From the NCBI GenBank assembly GCA_013076295.1, contig RQOL01000532.1, positions 4,464,001 through 4,528,000 of the forward strand: a DNA stretch of 64,000 nucleotides. Reading direction: 5' to 3'. The notes under the pieces were generated by a model. The model ran no database searches, was not told the DNA's origin, and worked only from the letters and a program-made list of their open reading frames with translations. Positions 33,660 to 46,379 of this stretch are shown in pieces; position 1 is the stretch's first letter, and every line of letters begins with the position of its first letter. The DNA is from Sanderia malayensis (taxonomy: Eukaryota > Cnidaria > Scyphozoa > Semaeostomeae > Pelagiidae). The position numbers and the translations under genes are program-made.

Positions 33660-36560
33660 TAGTTAAATTCTCCCTGCTCATCTTTGTTTTACTAAGATTA
33701 TGTGGTTGCGCTGATAAGATTCTTTGCTAAATAAACATCAGTTCAGCTCAGCTCAGCTCAGCTCTATGAAGAGCATTTTTTTTGGCGCGGACATATGCCA
33801 ACGGGAAGAGGGAACCATGGCATGGCTGAATTCAACTCTTCACAGCCTAGTTGTTTGAAAGATGCTACATTGCCTAGACATTCTTAAAGTCAATAAAATC
33901 TCTGATCCGATATATTTGCTAAGCGACTAAATTGGACTCGATTCTTGTTTTGTCTCACTGAATAAGTAAGTACGACCTACCAAACTCTTGAAAAAAACAG
34001 TCATACGTTATCACTCATATCAGTTGTAGCTAATAACGAAAAACTCCAAGTACTTTAAAGCGACGGTTACCAATTAATATATGGTTAATGGTAATTGCTT
34101 TACATTAAATCTGTGCTTTACAGTATTATGAATTGACACCACCGTATATAATTTCTATTACTTAAATACTCTGATTAGGAGAAGAATAATAATAATAAAA
34201 TAATTAACATCAAAGTGCAAATTTAAATCATAGTAATTAGGCGATAAATTCATGTCTTACCTTGGCCATGATTCAGTTCAGTGGAACATTTTCTCCCCAA
34301 AACCTTTCCGTAACCGCTAAGCTTGGATATGCTTTAACTTGAATTTCTCGTTATTTATATTCAGCTTCGTTATTTACATATGCTCTGACAAGAGAGTCAG
34401 TTTCAGAACGCAGAATTCAAGTCGCACTTGTTAATTTGCGCATGGCAACAGGTATCGAATAAAAGAGCCACTGCACGGTGAAATTTCTTTGTGGCTGATG
34501 GTTCTTGAATGGTCAACCATGACAATACCAATGGTTATTCCTAATCTCCTATTATGTTTTTGTTCAAGTTGTTTGTTTACACGTTCTCATTTGCATATAA
34601 ATTGATGCACTGAAACTGAGACGAGGCGACATAGAAAATCATTGTCCAAAGCAAACGCATCGGGCTATAAAAAATCACGATATACTCACTCACGTCTTGG
34701 TTGCCGCCGTCACTGGCAAAATTAATTTTATTCGTTGGAAAAATGTCTATAAACTTTCAGCCAGTTCAAACATAGCATGCTTCAAAATTATTTCCTTTAA
34801 AAATCAATTTTGCGTGGCTTGACCTACCAAGGGCGCAGTCAACACGTGACGGTTTAAGACGGTGTCCTTTATCAGTCAAAAATAAGTTGAAACTTCGTAT
34901 GTCGAAACTTGTTGAAACTTAAAAATTTTAATGGTGAGAAAACAAAATAACGAGGAAGTCCCACTGAACACATCACAATTTGGTTAATAGATCTATTATT
35001 TATTTGAATACTAATATGAATCCATCCTTCTAATGATGAATTTACAAAAATTGATTGTTGGAACCAGGCCTGAAAAATAAAGCCAAACTCGCAGTCGGGC
35101 TGAAGCCCCCCCGCAATAATTCGCAAAAATTCGTTTCCTAACCTACATTTTGAATTTTTTAAATGAAAAACAAAATATCATCATTTTTTAGCAATCAAAC
35201 AGTGTAAATTGTACAATTATTCTTTTGCAGCATCCTAACATCAAAATCATTCGGACAGTCTCGTCTTTTACTAAAAATTAAGAATGCACATGTCCTTGGC
35301 AAAAACCGAAAAACATTCGAAGAAGAGAATCACCATACCCAGTCACTAAATCCATTGCAGGTACTTTGGTAAATACTTGCTGTGAGTCTTCTGTGAACCT
35401 GAAGGGCTAGATTGCAGGTTTAGGGGGGTTACTCGTAGGTTAGCGCATAATGGCAATTTTCCAGGATTCGCGAAAGGGTAGCTAATTGGAAAATGAAGGA
35501 TCCAGAATCGAGCAAAACGATGATTTTAACATACTTCGAGCTGAAATACTTTGTGTTTTCATGAAAAATTGAATCTCAACTCAACACGGATTGAGATGCC
35601 GAGTTGAGTTCAGCGCGTGTTGAGTTTGAACTCGGCTTTTCTTGGCTTGCAACGGCAATCGCGTTGTGACTCAACTCGTGTTGGCTCATCTCGCGGGCTG
35701 AATCTTCTCTTGTGAAGGTCCTCTAAGAAATGATAGAGGGCCACAAGTGAAACTTTGTGCCACGATTTTATGCCAAAAAATGCTCAATTAAAAACAGCCA
35801 TGCGAAGATTGCGTTGAAGTTGTTGATGAACTGTCATTACATTCTCGCGTATATCTTTCCCCCTCTTTCCTCCATTGACAAAAATTTGCTAAATTTGAGT
35901 TCAACGAAGCATCAACGAAGTTCAACGTATATCAACGAAGCAAAGGTTTGAGATTTGAAGAAAAGTCTCAAGAGATGTTCAAGGTAGACATGGATGAGCC
36001 AGAAAGTAATTAAAAACAACGGTAATCACCTTAGCTAACCTTTGGGCGATGCCTTGGACCTCTTTTTCACGTGGGCGGTGTTTTTTGATAAATCTAGAAT
36101 TTCGCTCCAAGGCCAAAATGCAAAAATAAATTTTTACATATTGCTCCGGAAAATGGTTAATTTCCCGAGACACAACCCGTACACAACCACCTACTCTTTG
36201 ATTGATGATTTAGAAAGTGTCCAGCAAAAAGAAGAACAATACATTTCTGATACTGAGATATAAAAAAATTTATGTCATCAAACATCAGAAAGACACTTGC
36301 TTTCCACAATATCGTCAAATTACCATCGTGCGCTAAATGAGGGTCTTCTTTAATCTTTAGATGATTTATATTAGCTGTTAATAATGATAAAGACTACACG
36401 TAGCAAGGACAGTGCATTAATTATCTACGTCTGGACCTATCGATACTATTGATTAAACTATAAACGTTTTAATACATAATACAACAACTACTACTTGATA
36501 GGCCACTCAGGTAAAAGGTATCAGATTTAGTGAATTACAAGTTGTCAGGTATATCTTACG
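33660..36560. other. Intergenic, upstream of UBE2N 3' end
   Basis: Contains a short CAGCT repeat near 33745 and a GAGTTGA-rich stretch at 35570-35690. No supported gene. A lone ATGGCCAAG followed by GTAAGA on the minus strand at about 34262-34272 could be a first coding exon, but nothing confirms it. Confidence 0.3.
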
Positions 36561-36570
36561 ATGGTTTCAT

Positions 36571-39500
36571 TCAGCTCCCACCGGCATACAATCGTGTCCA
36601 TGCTCTGGCTAAAAATACAACATGCAATTCAATTAGCTTGATACACAGTTTATGCAAGCTTGAAATTTTACAATCCCATTCTTTCTTCCATAATTCAAAA
36701 CAGGTTGGACTGGAAATTGATACATATGCAGTAAAAGGTCGTTCACTGATTGACCAAGACATCCTATGCGCACAATTCAAACGGTCCATTTACGCAAAAC
36801 CGTACAACTTTAACTAAACGATTGTATTGCTATAAATTTCACAAGCGAGTGCTGCACACAAGTGCTGAAAATCTTGGAAAAGTTGGGGAGTATCTTTTTT
36901 AAATACTGAATGCATTCAGTTCCTCCAACAGTTTCCTGATGCACAGAAACGGGATTTGGTGAGAGATTTAATAATCGATTCTCATACTTTTAGAGGAAAT
37001 TTAAGCTTGTGATCAAGAAAACCGAAACTGGTCAAAGAGAGATAAAAACTTGAAAATAAAGTAATATCCTACCGGTCTCTATTGCTTTACTCTCGTTACT
37101 TTTCCACTGCTCTGCAACATCATTAGCAAGCGGATCATCAGGATTTGGAGCACTAAGTAAAGCTTGAATGGATAAAAGTACGGTCCTGATTTGAAGAGCA
37201 GGACTCCATTTATCTGGCAAAATAAAAATCCGCGAATGAAATACCAATGACAATTTTCTGAAACAAGCATGCCAACAAAAAGCATACAAAAATTGCCATA
37301 AATATCAGCAAGCAAATGCATTTAAATATCGCTCAGACCAAATATACTGCTAAATGCTTCTTATAATTCGCTACAATTTTCTATAACTGGTAGTGCATAG
37401 TCACATCAAACTTATTTATTTGAACACTAAAGAGAAAATACAGTCCCCACAATTACTTGAAAGTGGTTTTTGTTTTTGAATGTTATAACAAATAACAAAA
37501 TAAATCTAACCGTCAGATATGATGTAACCAGTAACATGAGCCCCTGGGCCCATTTTTTGTGTGCCCCGGCGGATTTTGGTACACAAGCTTCCCAGCAACA
37601 TGTTTCAAAAAACAGAATTCCAGGTTACCCTCATTGTTAGATTCTTATAAAAAGCTCCCTGTCTATATGCCTTCATTTTGAAGATCTTATGAACAAGGAT
37701 TCTCATAAACTTATCCATAAAGAGATATATTTTTGAAGAGTCCCATAGACTCTTATAAAAGAAAAATGGTAAAAAATGCCAGGAAATACTGTTGATGATA
37801 AACATTTGAAAGCTTCATTTTTATAACAAAAGTGCATGAACTCATGCAGATGACATTTCCGAGATACAAAATTCATAACCTTACCTTTTAAAATATCCAG
37901 GCAAATCCTTCCTAAATTGTCGACATTTGGATGATAAATTTTTGTCATGAACCGGACCTTAGGTGCTGACATTGGGTATTCTTCAGGTAGAAAAAGCTCT
38001 AGTTTGAATGTGCCTCCTTCAAATGGCGACTAAAAGAAAAAAATACAATCCATAAACACAAGAAAAGTGTAAAAAATTGCAAAATTTTATGCATCCAAAA
38101 TGACAGCCAGGAAGGAAAAATTAAATATATATCAGTATTAAGAGGGTAATCTCTGTTAACTTACATCTTTGGGTCCTGTAATCACAACATGGAAATATCT
38201 TGCATTATTCTCATCTGGGCTGGCAGATATCCCTGTAACAGGTTCTGCCACAAGTCTCTGAGTTTCCTAAAAGAGGTTTTCAATAATTAGCTTATGTGAA
38301 ATATTCAATTATTGCTTTGAGAATTAACTGGTCACAGAAAAAATGCATTTGCTAAATAAAATATCTGGATAAAACAGGATAACTCATACCGAAAAGAAAC
38401 AATTTGAAGCCCGATTCAATCTTGTTGAAATAAAATAAAATCTCTGTTCTATTTTTGTTACTATTCTTTCTCCTCTTCAATCATTACATTACATTCTTAC
38501 ACATTAAATTGCGACCTTATGGAAAGTGGCCTCTAACAAGTAGAACCCCAACAATGATTCATAAAAGTTGTTGATGCAGTTACAAAATATAGGAAAGGGC
38601 ATATCAATACCTTGATTAATGTCCTTAACAGAATTTCTTCAATTAATGGAACTTTTTTTGATTAAACAAAACACTTTACTCAAATCTTGAGAAATGCATT
38701 TCACAAGCTATGCAATGCATTTCTATATTTTCACATGCAATTTTAGTTTGAAAATCAATTGCTAATTTGAAGGGCTACCCTCCTAAAATAATTGGTAAAT
38801 GAGTAACCAGGGAATTCCTTCTAGAATATCATTCTTGGGGCACAAACTGCCATCCCACATCATCTGTATAGCTGCCAGAACCTTCAGTCTGCGTTAACAA
38901 ATAAATATTGCTTGCTTGATATTTTGCTTTAACACAGAGAGTCATTTTAATAGCTACATTGAATAAATGTGACTGCAATCGTGAAAATGGGTCGCCAAAG
39001 CTAATTATCATAATGAAATTAATAAATAGTACAAAATTATTATCATAACCTATTTTGTAAAAACATAATCCAAGCTTAAAGCCCTGTCCACACTACACAA
39101 ACTAACCCAGGTTCGACCCGGGTTAAATCTAACCCAGAGCGAGCCCTGTTTTGTCCGCACTTGTATTTTATGTTCTGTAATGTGGACACAAAGTCGGGGC
39201 CAACCTAGGCATCCTACAACAACATCCTGCTAATCCTAGGCATGGGTAGTTAAGTTCTATGTTGCGTGAACGGCCAATGGCAACAAGAAAAGATGACAAT
39301 AAAGGAACGACAGAAATATATATTTTATGACACGATCAGCATGGAAGTCACTACATGGAAGAAGCAGTTTATTGCAGTGTTTTTTCTAAAATATTATTCC
39401 TGGCAATGCAATTTATCAAAAGTAAAATTATATTCTATTCGCTTCTTCCTGCAAGTTTCCATGATATTATATTTAAACCTTGCCTGGTGTAATTTGCTTG

Positions 39501-41385
39501 TATATAATGTCTTTTCATTTTTTGGCGGGCAAAACTAAGAAATTTCATGCGAATATATGCATGCGTTACAAAAAACTAACCCAGGTTTGCCCCAGGTTTG
39601 TATCCACACTGGAATTTATAGCACTAACCTGGGTTCGACCTGGGTCAAACCCACCTCTGGAGATCGGTTAAACTAACCCGGGGCGAACCCGGGTTAGTTG
39701 TCTCCACATTGCAAAATCTAACCCAGGTTAGGGAAAACCTGGGGCGAACCCGGGTTAGTTTGTGTAGTGTGGACAGGGCTTAAGTAATGAAATTTCTGAC
39801 TCTGCAAAGGAGGAATCTACAATAGTTTGTTTTTTTCAAGAAATGTTTGCATAAAGAAACTAAATCTAATTACTCCTTATATTTGAACCCAATTTTAAAA
39901 AATTCTAGTTCCAAAAGCTGCTTAATAGCTCCTTAGTGTTTAACGTCATATTTAATGTACTAAAATATCTTCCCATACATGGAGTATTACAACTATCATA
40001 CATCAACATTAGTAAAAGTGGAAAATACCAGCAGCCCACAATTCATGTCAGTATTTTATCATAAATGATTAGAATTAGGCATCCTAATTTCAGTTATTTG
40101 CACTAGAACAATATTCAAAATTGAAAATTTCCCAAGAATATTGTCTTTAGTATTTTGCATTCTTACAATTATGGTACCCTCTACATGTAGGTTCCTTATA
40201 GAAAAGTGTGTTGAGGCTTTCTTAAGATTATAAAAAAACACTCCAATTGGTGAAATTAGGGACAACAATAAACAAGATATTTTCAACTGAAGCTAAACAT
40301 ACACATATTTAAACCTTCCAAGACAAACCAAACTTGTGGGTATATATATGCTATCCCATTATATGCTATATAATGGGGTATATATATGCTATCCATAATA
40401 TTTGCAAGCAATTTGACTCTTGAAATTTCAATGGAAATAGAAATATTGTCCCATCTCAAAAAATAGAATAAATGAGCATAAAATGCTTTTTTGAAAAACT
40501 GATTTATAAAAAACTAGAACGAGGATAGTCAAAATTTGAAGACATTTTAGTACTAGCCTTAAGAAAAAATAAGAAACTGTAAATTTCCCATTGTTAAAAG
40601 AGTCAATTAATTCTAGTTTATGCACATCATGGTCTTTGTGAGTATTAAAAGATTTGTGAATTTTTGCTTGGAAAAAATTGTAATTTTTGATGTTGATCTG
40701 TGTGGGGCAATTTTCATGATGATTTGGTTTATATCCATCCAAAATGCTTATCTTCAATAGGAAAATGCAAAACTAATCAAGAAACTTTTATCACAAAAAC
40801 ACCAAAATTTCCATGGTAAATTAAGAAATTTTGAGTATTTGATGATCTGATCTTGCAGCCAAGTTTCTCATAAAATGGAAAAAATGGAAATATGGGAAAA
40901 CAAACATGGAAAAAATTCCATATCCTCAAATTTGCATATAAATTTGAGGATTGGAATATAAATAAATTTGCAACCGTATACGCCGTTGGTTGTATATTTT
41001 AAATGACTGCAGGCAAGAGGTAGCAAAAAAACATCTAGTTTTGTGATCTATTGTTGCGATTACGATTTACAGGTAAACGGCAAGAGGTCGCAAAACGATA
41101 GCAAGAATATTGGCTTCAAAAATTCAATTGGCCTTTCAGGCAGTGATTTAGATAGATGACTTGGATAGTTTGTTAAAATATTATTCCATGTTAGACGAAC
41201 AAGCAGTCGAGTTTAAATAATAAAAAATCGTTGGACTTGGGTAACAAATTCAAAAGGGGCTCTGAAACATTTCTTGCTGTTCTGCCTGCCAAATAATACA
41301 AAATTATAGCAAGGCCTAAATATGACAGGGATGGGAATGCACTATACCAACGAACCTTCATAATTCTTTTGGGTAAACCAGCCAT
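36571..41385 (-). CDS. UBE2N: Ubiquitin-conjugating enzyme E2 N (Ubc13)
   Basis: E2 enzyme that, with a UEV partner (UBE2V1/2), builds K63-linked ubiquitin chains in DNA damage tolerance and immune signalling. Exons in coding order: 41356-41385 ([10 protein letters not shown]), 38165-38266, 37885-38029, 37073-37213 and 36571-36608. They join in phase to 151 residues against 152 in human. The HPN-type motif is [10 protein letters not shown] and the active cysteine lies in [27 protein letters not shown] and [14 protein letters not shown] follow. All donors are GT and acceptors AG. The tail ends RLYAGGS rather than the vertebrate form. The first intron (3.1 kb) holds a Harbinger-like MITE. Confidence 0.97.
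39080..39780. mobile_element. 701 bp PIF/Harbinger-like MITE in UBE2N intron 1
   Basis: Ends AGCCCTGTCCACACTACACA in perfect inversion, with TAA on both flanks (39077-39079, 39781-39783). Sub-terminal runs of AACCCGGGTTAG-type words. The 3 bp TAA target fits PIF/Harbinger. The outer repeat at 53.76 and 61.09 kb is related. Confidence 0.8.
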
Positions 41386-41761
41386 TTCTGAACAAAACGT
41401 TCGTTTCTGTAAGATTTAAATGAATCGAAAGTTAGCTCTAGCTCTACTTCAAACTTTGAACTGTTTTTCTTTTTTCACAGTGTTTTTACCGATACTTCTT
41501 GGTGATTTGAAGAGAAAGAGGGAAAGCGAGGCTTGGGTTCACACAAGGGAGATTGAATTGAAGTCAAGTCAGCCCAGAAGATTTTTTTAGAGATCAGTGA
41601 GGCTGCCAGATTGACATCTGGCAATGCAATATCACAATCGTAAAAAATGTCAGATGAAATCAATTGCTTTATATGCTGGTTAAATGTTATTTAAGAGAGG
41701 AATTCGAAAGACGAAATTCTCATGAATGATGAATATTTGACACCAGACTGGCAAATACATA

Positions 41762-42727
41762 CAGTCAACTCTGTCTAATTCGAACTCTATGGGGGAATCC
41801 AAATTTGTTCGAATTACAGAAAGTTCGAATTATACGAGTTTTCATGTAAGTGCCATATTTTACCCCTAGTTACCCCCATATCTCCGTTTTATGGCCATAA
41901 ACTATATTTTTATGACCATTGTTATGGACTAAAGGCATTTTAAAGAAGCAAAACAGTTTATTAATTATTCTAATAGAAAACAAAAATGTATGGATTACGT
42001 CACAACATGGAAAATTGTTTTGCAAAGCGTCCATTACTGCCTTTGTCTAATGCCCCAAACTTTGTCATCTTTGAGCACACCCACGGCATATTTATCGGTT
42101 GGGTTCTCTGGTTGTCTTTTAGCTTCTAAAGCTTCATTAATTATACAGGTCTTCATACACTTGGTACACGTGATAACCTTTTTCATGAGATAGAACGCTC
42201 CAATTTTTTGTAACAATAACCGGCAGTTCAGCATCGAAAGGAATTGAAATTTCGTTTATATTGGCCTTAAGACCTCCTCTGCATCTTCAATGAGCTTGAC
42301 AGGTTTGGGTACTTTAAAGTGCCATTGATAAAGTTCAACCGATCGAATCTAACTTCTAGAAAGTGCCACGCTTAAACTGGGTCGTAAAAATCACTGTCTG
42401 GCATCCCGTACTAAGTCCCAGTAAGTCAATTTGCGTCAATTTGCCCAATGACTCAAGCTTCAATGGGCTTGCCAGAGACAAGAGCAAAAAAAGAAGTTCT
42501 GTCATCAGGTAATTAACTGAGATTAACACAAAGTTCGAATTACAGAGGTTTTTTCTTTGAAGGGACAAAAATAAATGGTCGAATTACAGAAAGTTCGAAT
42601 TACAGAGGTTCGAATTATAGAGGTTTTTTTATAAGGGTTTGTTGGGAATTTTTCAAGGGACCACAGAATTTGTTTCGAATTAGTAAAAGTTCGAATTACA
42701 CAAGTTCGAATTAGACAGAGTTGACTG
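41762..42727. mobile_element. 966 bp pogo/Tigger-like non-autonomous element
   Basis: Ends CAGTCAACTCTGTCTAATTC in inversion, TA on both sides, and repeated AAGTTCGAATTACAGAGG words near both ends. These are Tigger-style features. It carries a HIRAN-like fragment and no transposase. Confidence 0.85.
42034..42234 (-). pseudogene. HIRAN-like domain fragment inside the Tigger-like element
   Basis: The 66-codon frame contains ALEAKRQPENPTDKYAVGV followed by LKDDKVWGI. This matches the HIRAN pattern of a basic-EP-N-x-x-D-x-x-A-V core followed by a small strand. HIRAN domains bind 3' DNA ends in HLTF. The fragment is only part of a domain and is presumably captured coding sequence. Confidence 0.55.
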
Positions 42728-42739
42728 TACATGTAAAGG

Positions 42740-43800
42740 AAAAAACGACGAGAAACCCTTATGTCAATATGAGAAAGCGCGAATCTTTAAAAACACTATA
42801 TCAAATTGTCTAATCTCAAACTTGTTATTGGATTTGAGCAGCTGAAATCTTTTGACTGGAGAAACCCCATTTTTTCCATTATTTTTTCACTAGAGTAAAA
42901 ACAAGAAAACGCAAAGAGAAAACACCTGACATGAATATTCCCAAAATTTGTTTCAAGTATTATATTTTGATATAATTTTTAAGGGCTCCATGTCTCCTGA
43001 AGTGAACGAAATTTTATCTTTTAAAGCAATATTTGCCTTCTAGGGGTGCAAATGGGGGGGGGGGGGGGTTACACCCCCAAAGTTTTTAAAACCCGGTCCC
43101 AGTTGCTATTTTTAGTGATAAAGTCTGTCCCGATCCAGTTGTAGGCTTGAACTTCTCTTGTTTTCAATAGTCTTTGAGTTGTAACTTTGTAATACTGCTG
43201 GTTTTGCCTAATTTTCGTTCATTCATTCATAGTTTTTTTCGCATATGCTGTCGTCTGATCACATGCCAGAATTTTTTTTTGCTGTATGCTGAAAAGAAGC
43301 TCTTGGTCATGTGAAAGAAGTGAAAGGATAAATATAAAATTGTGTCGTCGTTTTTTGTGTGGTCTTTTAATCGCATACCCCCTGAAAAAATTTGGATTTG
43401 CGTGAATGAAAAATTCCATATTTGGTTGTTGTATCCGTTATTTGATACCCCATCCCAGCATGCCCAGAAGAAAAACTGTGTTGTTGCGCATTTGCAGGAA
43501 TAGGTTCTGCTATAAGTAAAAGAGGGAAAGGGGAATCGGTAAAAATGTAAAAAATGGAACTTGACAAATGACATCACCCGCACCAATTTTGTTGTTTTGC
43601 AACAGATTAGCCCTCCTCTGGCCATATCTTGGCCTCGGGTGCAAGTAAAGGACTCTCATGCCAAAAAGTTCCACTCGAATCTTCGTAAACTAGCATCCAT
43701 TCCCCAGTTCCTTGTTCCCTCTTTTAGAGAAAGCCAATGGGCTCTGTGTGCATGGAGATCGAGTCGCTAAATTTAGCATTGCACAGTACGACGCGTGAGA
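42740..43800. other. Upstream region of the peptide gene
   Basis: Contains a run of 15 G at 43054-43068. No gene supported. Confidence 0.35.
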
Positions 43801-43824
43801 GGAATCCTCTCTTAGCGAAACAGC

Positions 43825-43831
43825 TATAAAA
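43825..43831 (+). promoter_or_regulatory. TATA box of the arginine-pentad peptide gene
   Basis: TATAAAA, about 30 bases ahead of the CACAGCACACCAC stretch where transcription probably starts. The first exon is untranslated and ends TTGCAAG at 43946, followed by GTAAGA. Confidence 0.7.
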
Positions 43832-44090
43832 AGCATGAATGCAATGCAGCACAGCACACCACAGAGGAAGAGAACGTCTGTTGCGCCAAGAACCTGAAAC
43901 TTGGACGTATAATTTCAGAACGTTTCTATCTTCTACCGGTTGCAAGGTAAGACTCTTTTTATCTTAGCTACCAAGCATTGGCACGGTTGTACAGTTTTAA
44001 TAATGATTTGCGCTTATATTTATGGTAAGTATATTTGAACTAAAATGTTATTCACGTGTTTATTTCAGGTACGCCCAGCCAAAAATCAAA

Positions 44091-44853
44091 ATGAAGTTCT
44101 GGATCTTGCTGCTCGCGTGTGTTGCCTTGTGCCACCAAGGTAAGGAAACAACTTAAGATTTACTGTAGGTTTATGTGTGTCGTACAACTTTGATAGCCGT
44201 GGAACGCACATGGCTCATCACCATTTTTCAGTTTAGGTAGGTGTGGCATTCCGCCACGGGCATTTCAAATGTTTACTGTGCTTAAACCTGTTTCATACGA
44301 ATTGACTATAAACCTATGTATTTTAAAACTGTACGGTGAGCTTTAACACGTACGTTGCAGTCAAATTTTAACGGGTTAGGTTTTTTGAGTTGTAGTAATG
44401 ATAGTAGCTTTACAACTTGCTGTCGAAGCGGCCACGAGATAGTGACTCCCATGGCGGCCTGAGGAAAAGAAACGCTGATTGCTGGAGGGTGTTTATGTTG
44501 AGCTTTAATCGTAGATATTGCAAACAATATAGCAATGTGTGTGATAAATTATATGCTGTTGCGTTTCAGGGGTTCTGAGCGCTGATGTCCCAGAAGATGT
44601 CGCCGAAGAAGAGAATGACCCAAGAGAAGACGTCATGCCAATGGAAGACGATGATGATGAATCTGACCTGGCCGAAAACGTGAGCGATGAAGACGAAGAG
44701 AAGCTTGCAAAACGTGAACCATTCTTCCGCCGCGTACGCTTTCGTCGCGTGAGATTCAGACGTGTAAGCGTTCGCCGTATAAGTTATCGCCGTGTAAGTT
44801 TCCGTCGTGTTAGTTATCGCCGTGTTAGCTTCCGCCGTGTAAGATGGGGTTAA
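44091..44853 (+). CDS. Secreted arginine-rich repeat peptide precursor, arminin-like layout
   Basis: Two coding exons (44091-44139 and 44570-44853, in phase) after a non-coding exon, giving 110 residues. Residues 1-20 are a signal peptide (MKFWILLLACVALC...). Residues 21-63 carry 22 Asp/Glu and almost no basic residue. KR at 64-65 is a convertase site. Residues 66-109 start EPFF and contain eight pentads [F/Y/V]RR[V/I][R/S], with 19 Arg, no Cys and no Lys. It ends RRVRWG, where the last Gly could become a C-terminal amide. The propiece charge (about -20) nearly balances the mature charge (about +18). The layout equals that of Hydra arminins (acidic pro-part, cationic cysteine-free end), but the repeat differs. 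Likely an antimicrobial peptide; an alternative is dibasic processing to tripeptides. A possible ATTAAA signal lies at 44909. Confidence 0.9.
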
Positions 44854-44914
44854 ACGTGAGAAGACATTTTTGACTCAGTGACTACCTAATGCTGTTTTTT
44901 ATTTTTACATTAAA

Positions 44915-46040
44915 TTCTTATCTTATTCGCTGATAATGAAGAAGAAAACAAATGTTTAGTTTTTTGTTGTTGTAAATCTTTCGAACATCGAGCGATGATT
45001 CACTCTCATTCATGAAAGATGGAACGAGATGGAAAATGCATCGACACACCTACTGAGTTTTCACGCATGGCGCGAGGTAGGAGGAACAGACTAGACAAAC
45101 TCGGCATGAACAACGCATTAGCGTCATCAACAAATAATCAACTTTCGACCCACTCGTCAACATGTACTCCTACCTGTATTAAACACTATGATGAAAAGTG
45201 AATCGTCTTGTATAAAGCATTGTGTTTAATACAAGAGGACGTGAAGACTGCCTCGTAACAGAGATTCAAGTCTCTGAAAGTCCAAAAGAGACTCCTATAT
45301 ATTTTATTTTATTATTCTTTTCGACACGAATATAATACAGCCGGATTCGAATGTTTTGTATTCTATATGAAGCAATTTTTGTGTTGATTTCAGAGTTCTT
45401 GTTTCAGAGAAGTGGTATTGTTACCTAATAATCAAGATGGTGAGTTTTCATTTGGTGAATATTTTTTTTAATTAACCAGCACGTTAAGAGAGCTTGGTTT
45501 AGGTTTATGCTGTAGGCCTTGGCTAGGCCAATTTGTTGCCTTGCCTTTTTTGCGAAAATGCTTCGACACACAGATCCAAGTTACTTGACTATTTTCTATT
45601 AAGCAACGTGATATTTGTTTTTTAGATTTAGAGCCTTTGAAGGAGAAATCTAAGGTATTTTATCATGAGAAACTGTTATTGTATATGAAGCCATACCATG
45701 TTTATGAACTATAATACGTTAGCCAATGAACTATAATACATTAGTTTACAAATGCCGCTCATTTATTTGTGCATTGGCTCACATTTTATTTTTTGAAATA
45801 AATTTTATTGCTCTTATATTGTATGAAATTGCCCATCCCAAGTGATTATTTCATAAGACTTTAGTTTAAGCTATTCAAAGATACTAAGAGTTTGTAAACC
45901 TAAAATGAGGTGAAGTTCTATTGTATATTCGTTTTTGTGTGTGGTATTCATTTTTAATTATATTGCTTTGATATGATGCAGAAATCATTTTATATTATAC
46001 TGAGGCTTTTGTTGAATTCTGCAGGACGAATTGTTATACT
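44915..46040. other. Intergenic downstream of the peptide gene
   Basis: A 60-codon frame at 45019-45201 has no recognisable features. Otherwise nothing. Confidence 0.3.
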
Positions 46041-46055
46041 AGTGTCTCTTGTCTT

Positions 46056-46366
46056 CAGGGGCGTCGCCAGCCCTAAAGAACTGGGGTGGACAAAAACGAG
46101 GGGTCATTCAGACTCTCGGAAAACGTGGGAAACGCCCTTTTTAGCATTTTTGAACTATTTAGAAAATTTTGGAAAAACAGTTTTGTCAAGCAGCAATTCT
46201 CGTAACAATGGGCATCAAAGAGGAAAGCTGCACACCCAGATGCTCTGAGTAAATGAACATCACCCCCCAAAGTTATTTCAACGCATTTCGAGAAATTAGA
46301 AAATCGACCTCTGAGAAAACTGGGGTGGACATGTCCACCCCAGTCCACCCCCTGGCGACGCCACTG
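46056..46366. mobile_element. 311 bp hAT-type MITE
   Basis: Ends CAGGGGCGTCGCCAG and CAGTGGCGTCGCCAG in inversion, with 8 bp duplication CTTGTCTT at 46048-46055 and 46367-46374. Confidence 0.88.
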
Positions 46367-46379
46367 CTTGTCTTTAACA

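Noticed and set aside
34262..34272. ATGGCCAAG then GTAAGA on the minus strand as a first exon
   Set aside because: Three codons only and no downstream exon can be tied to it.
40338..40394. Repeated GGGTATATATATGCTATCC as a possible element end
   Set aside because: Two short direct copies in TA-rich DNA; no boundaries.
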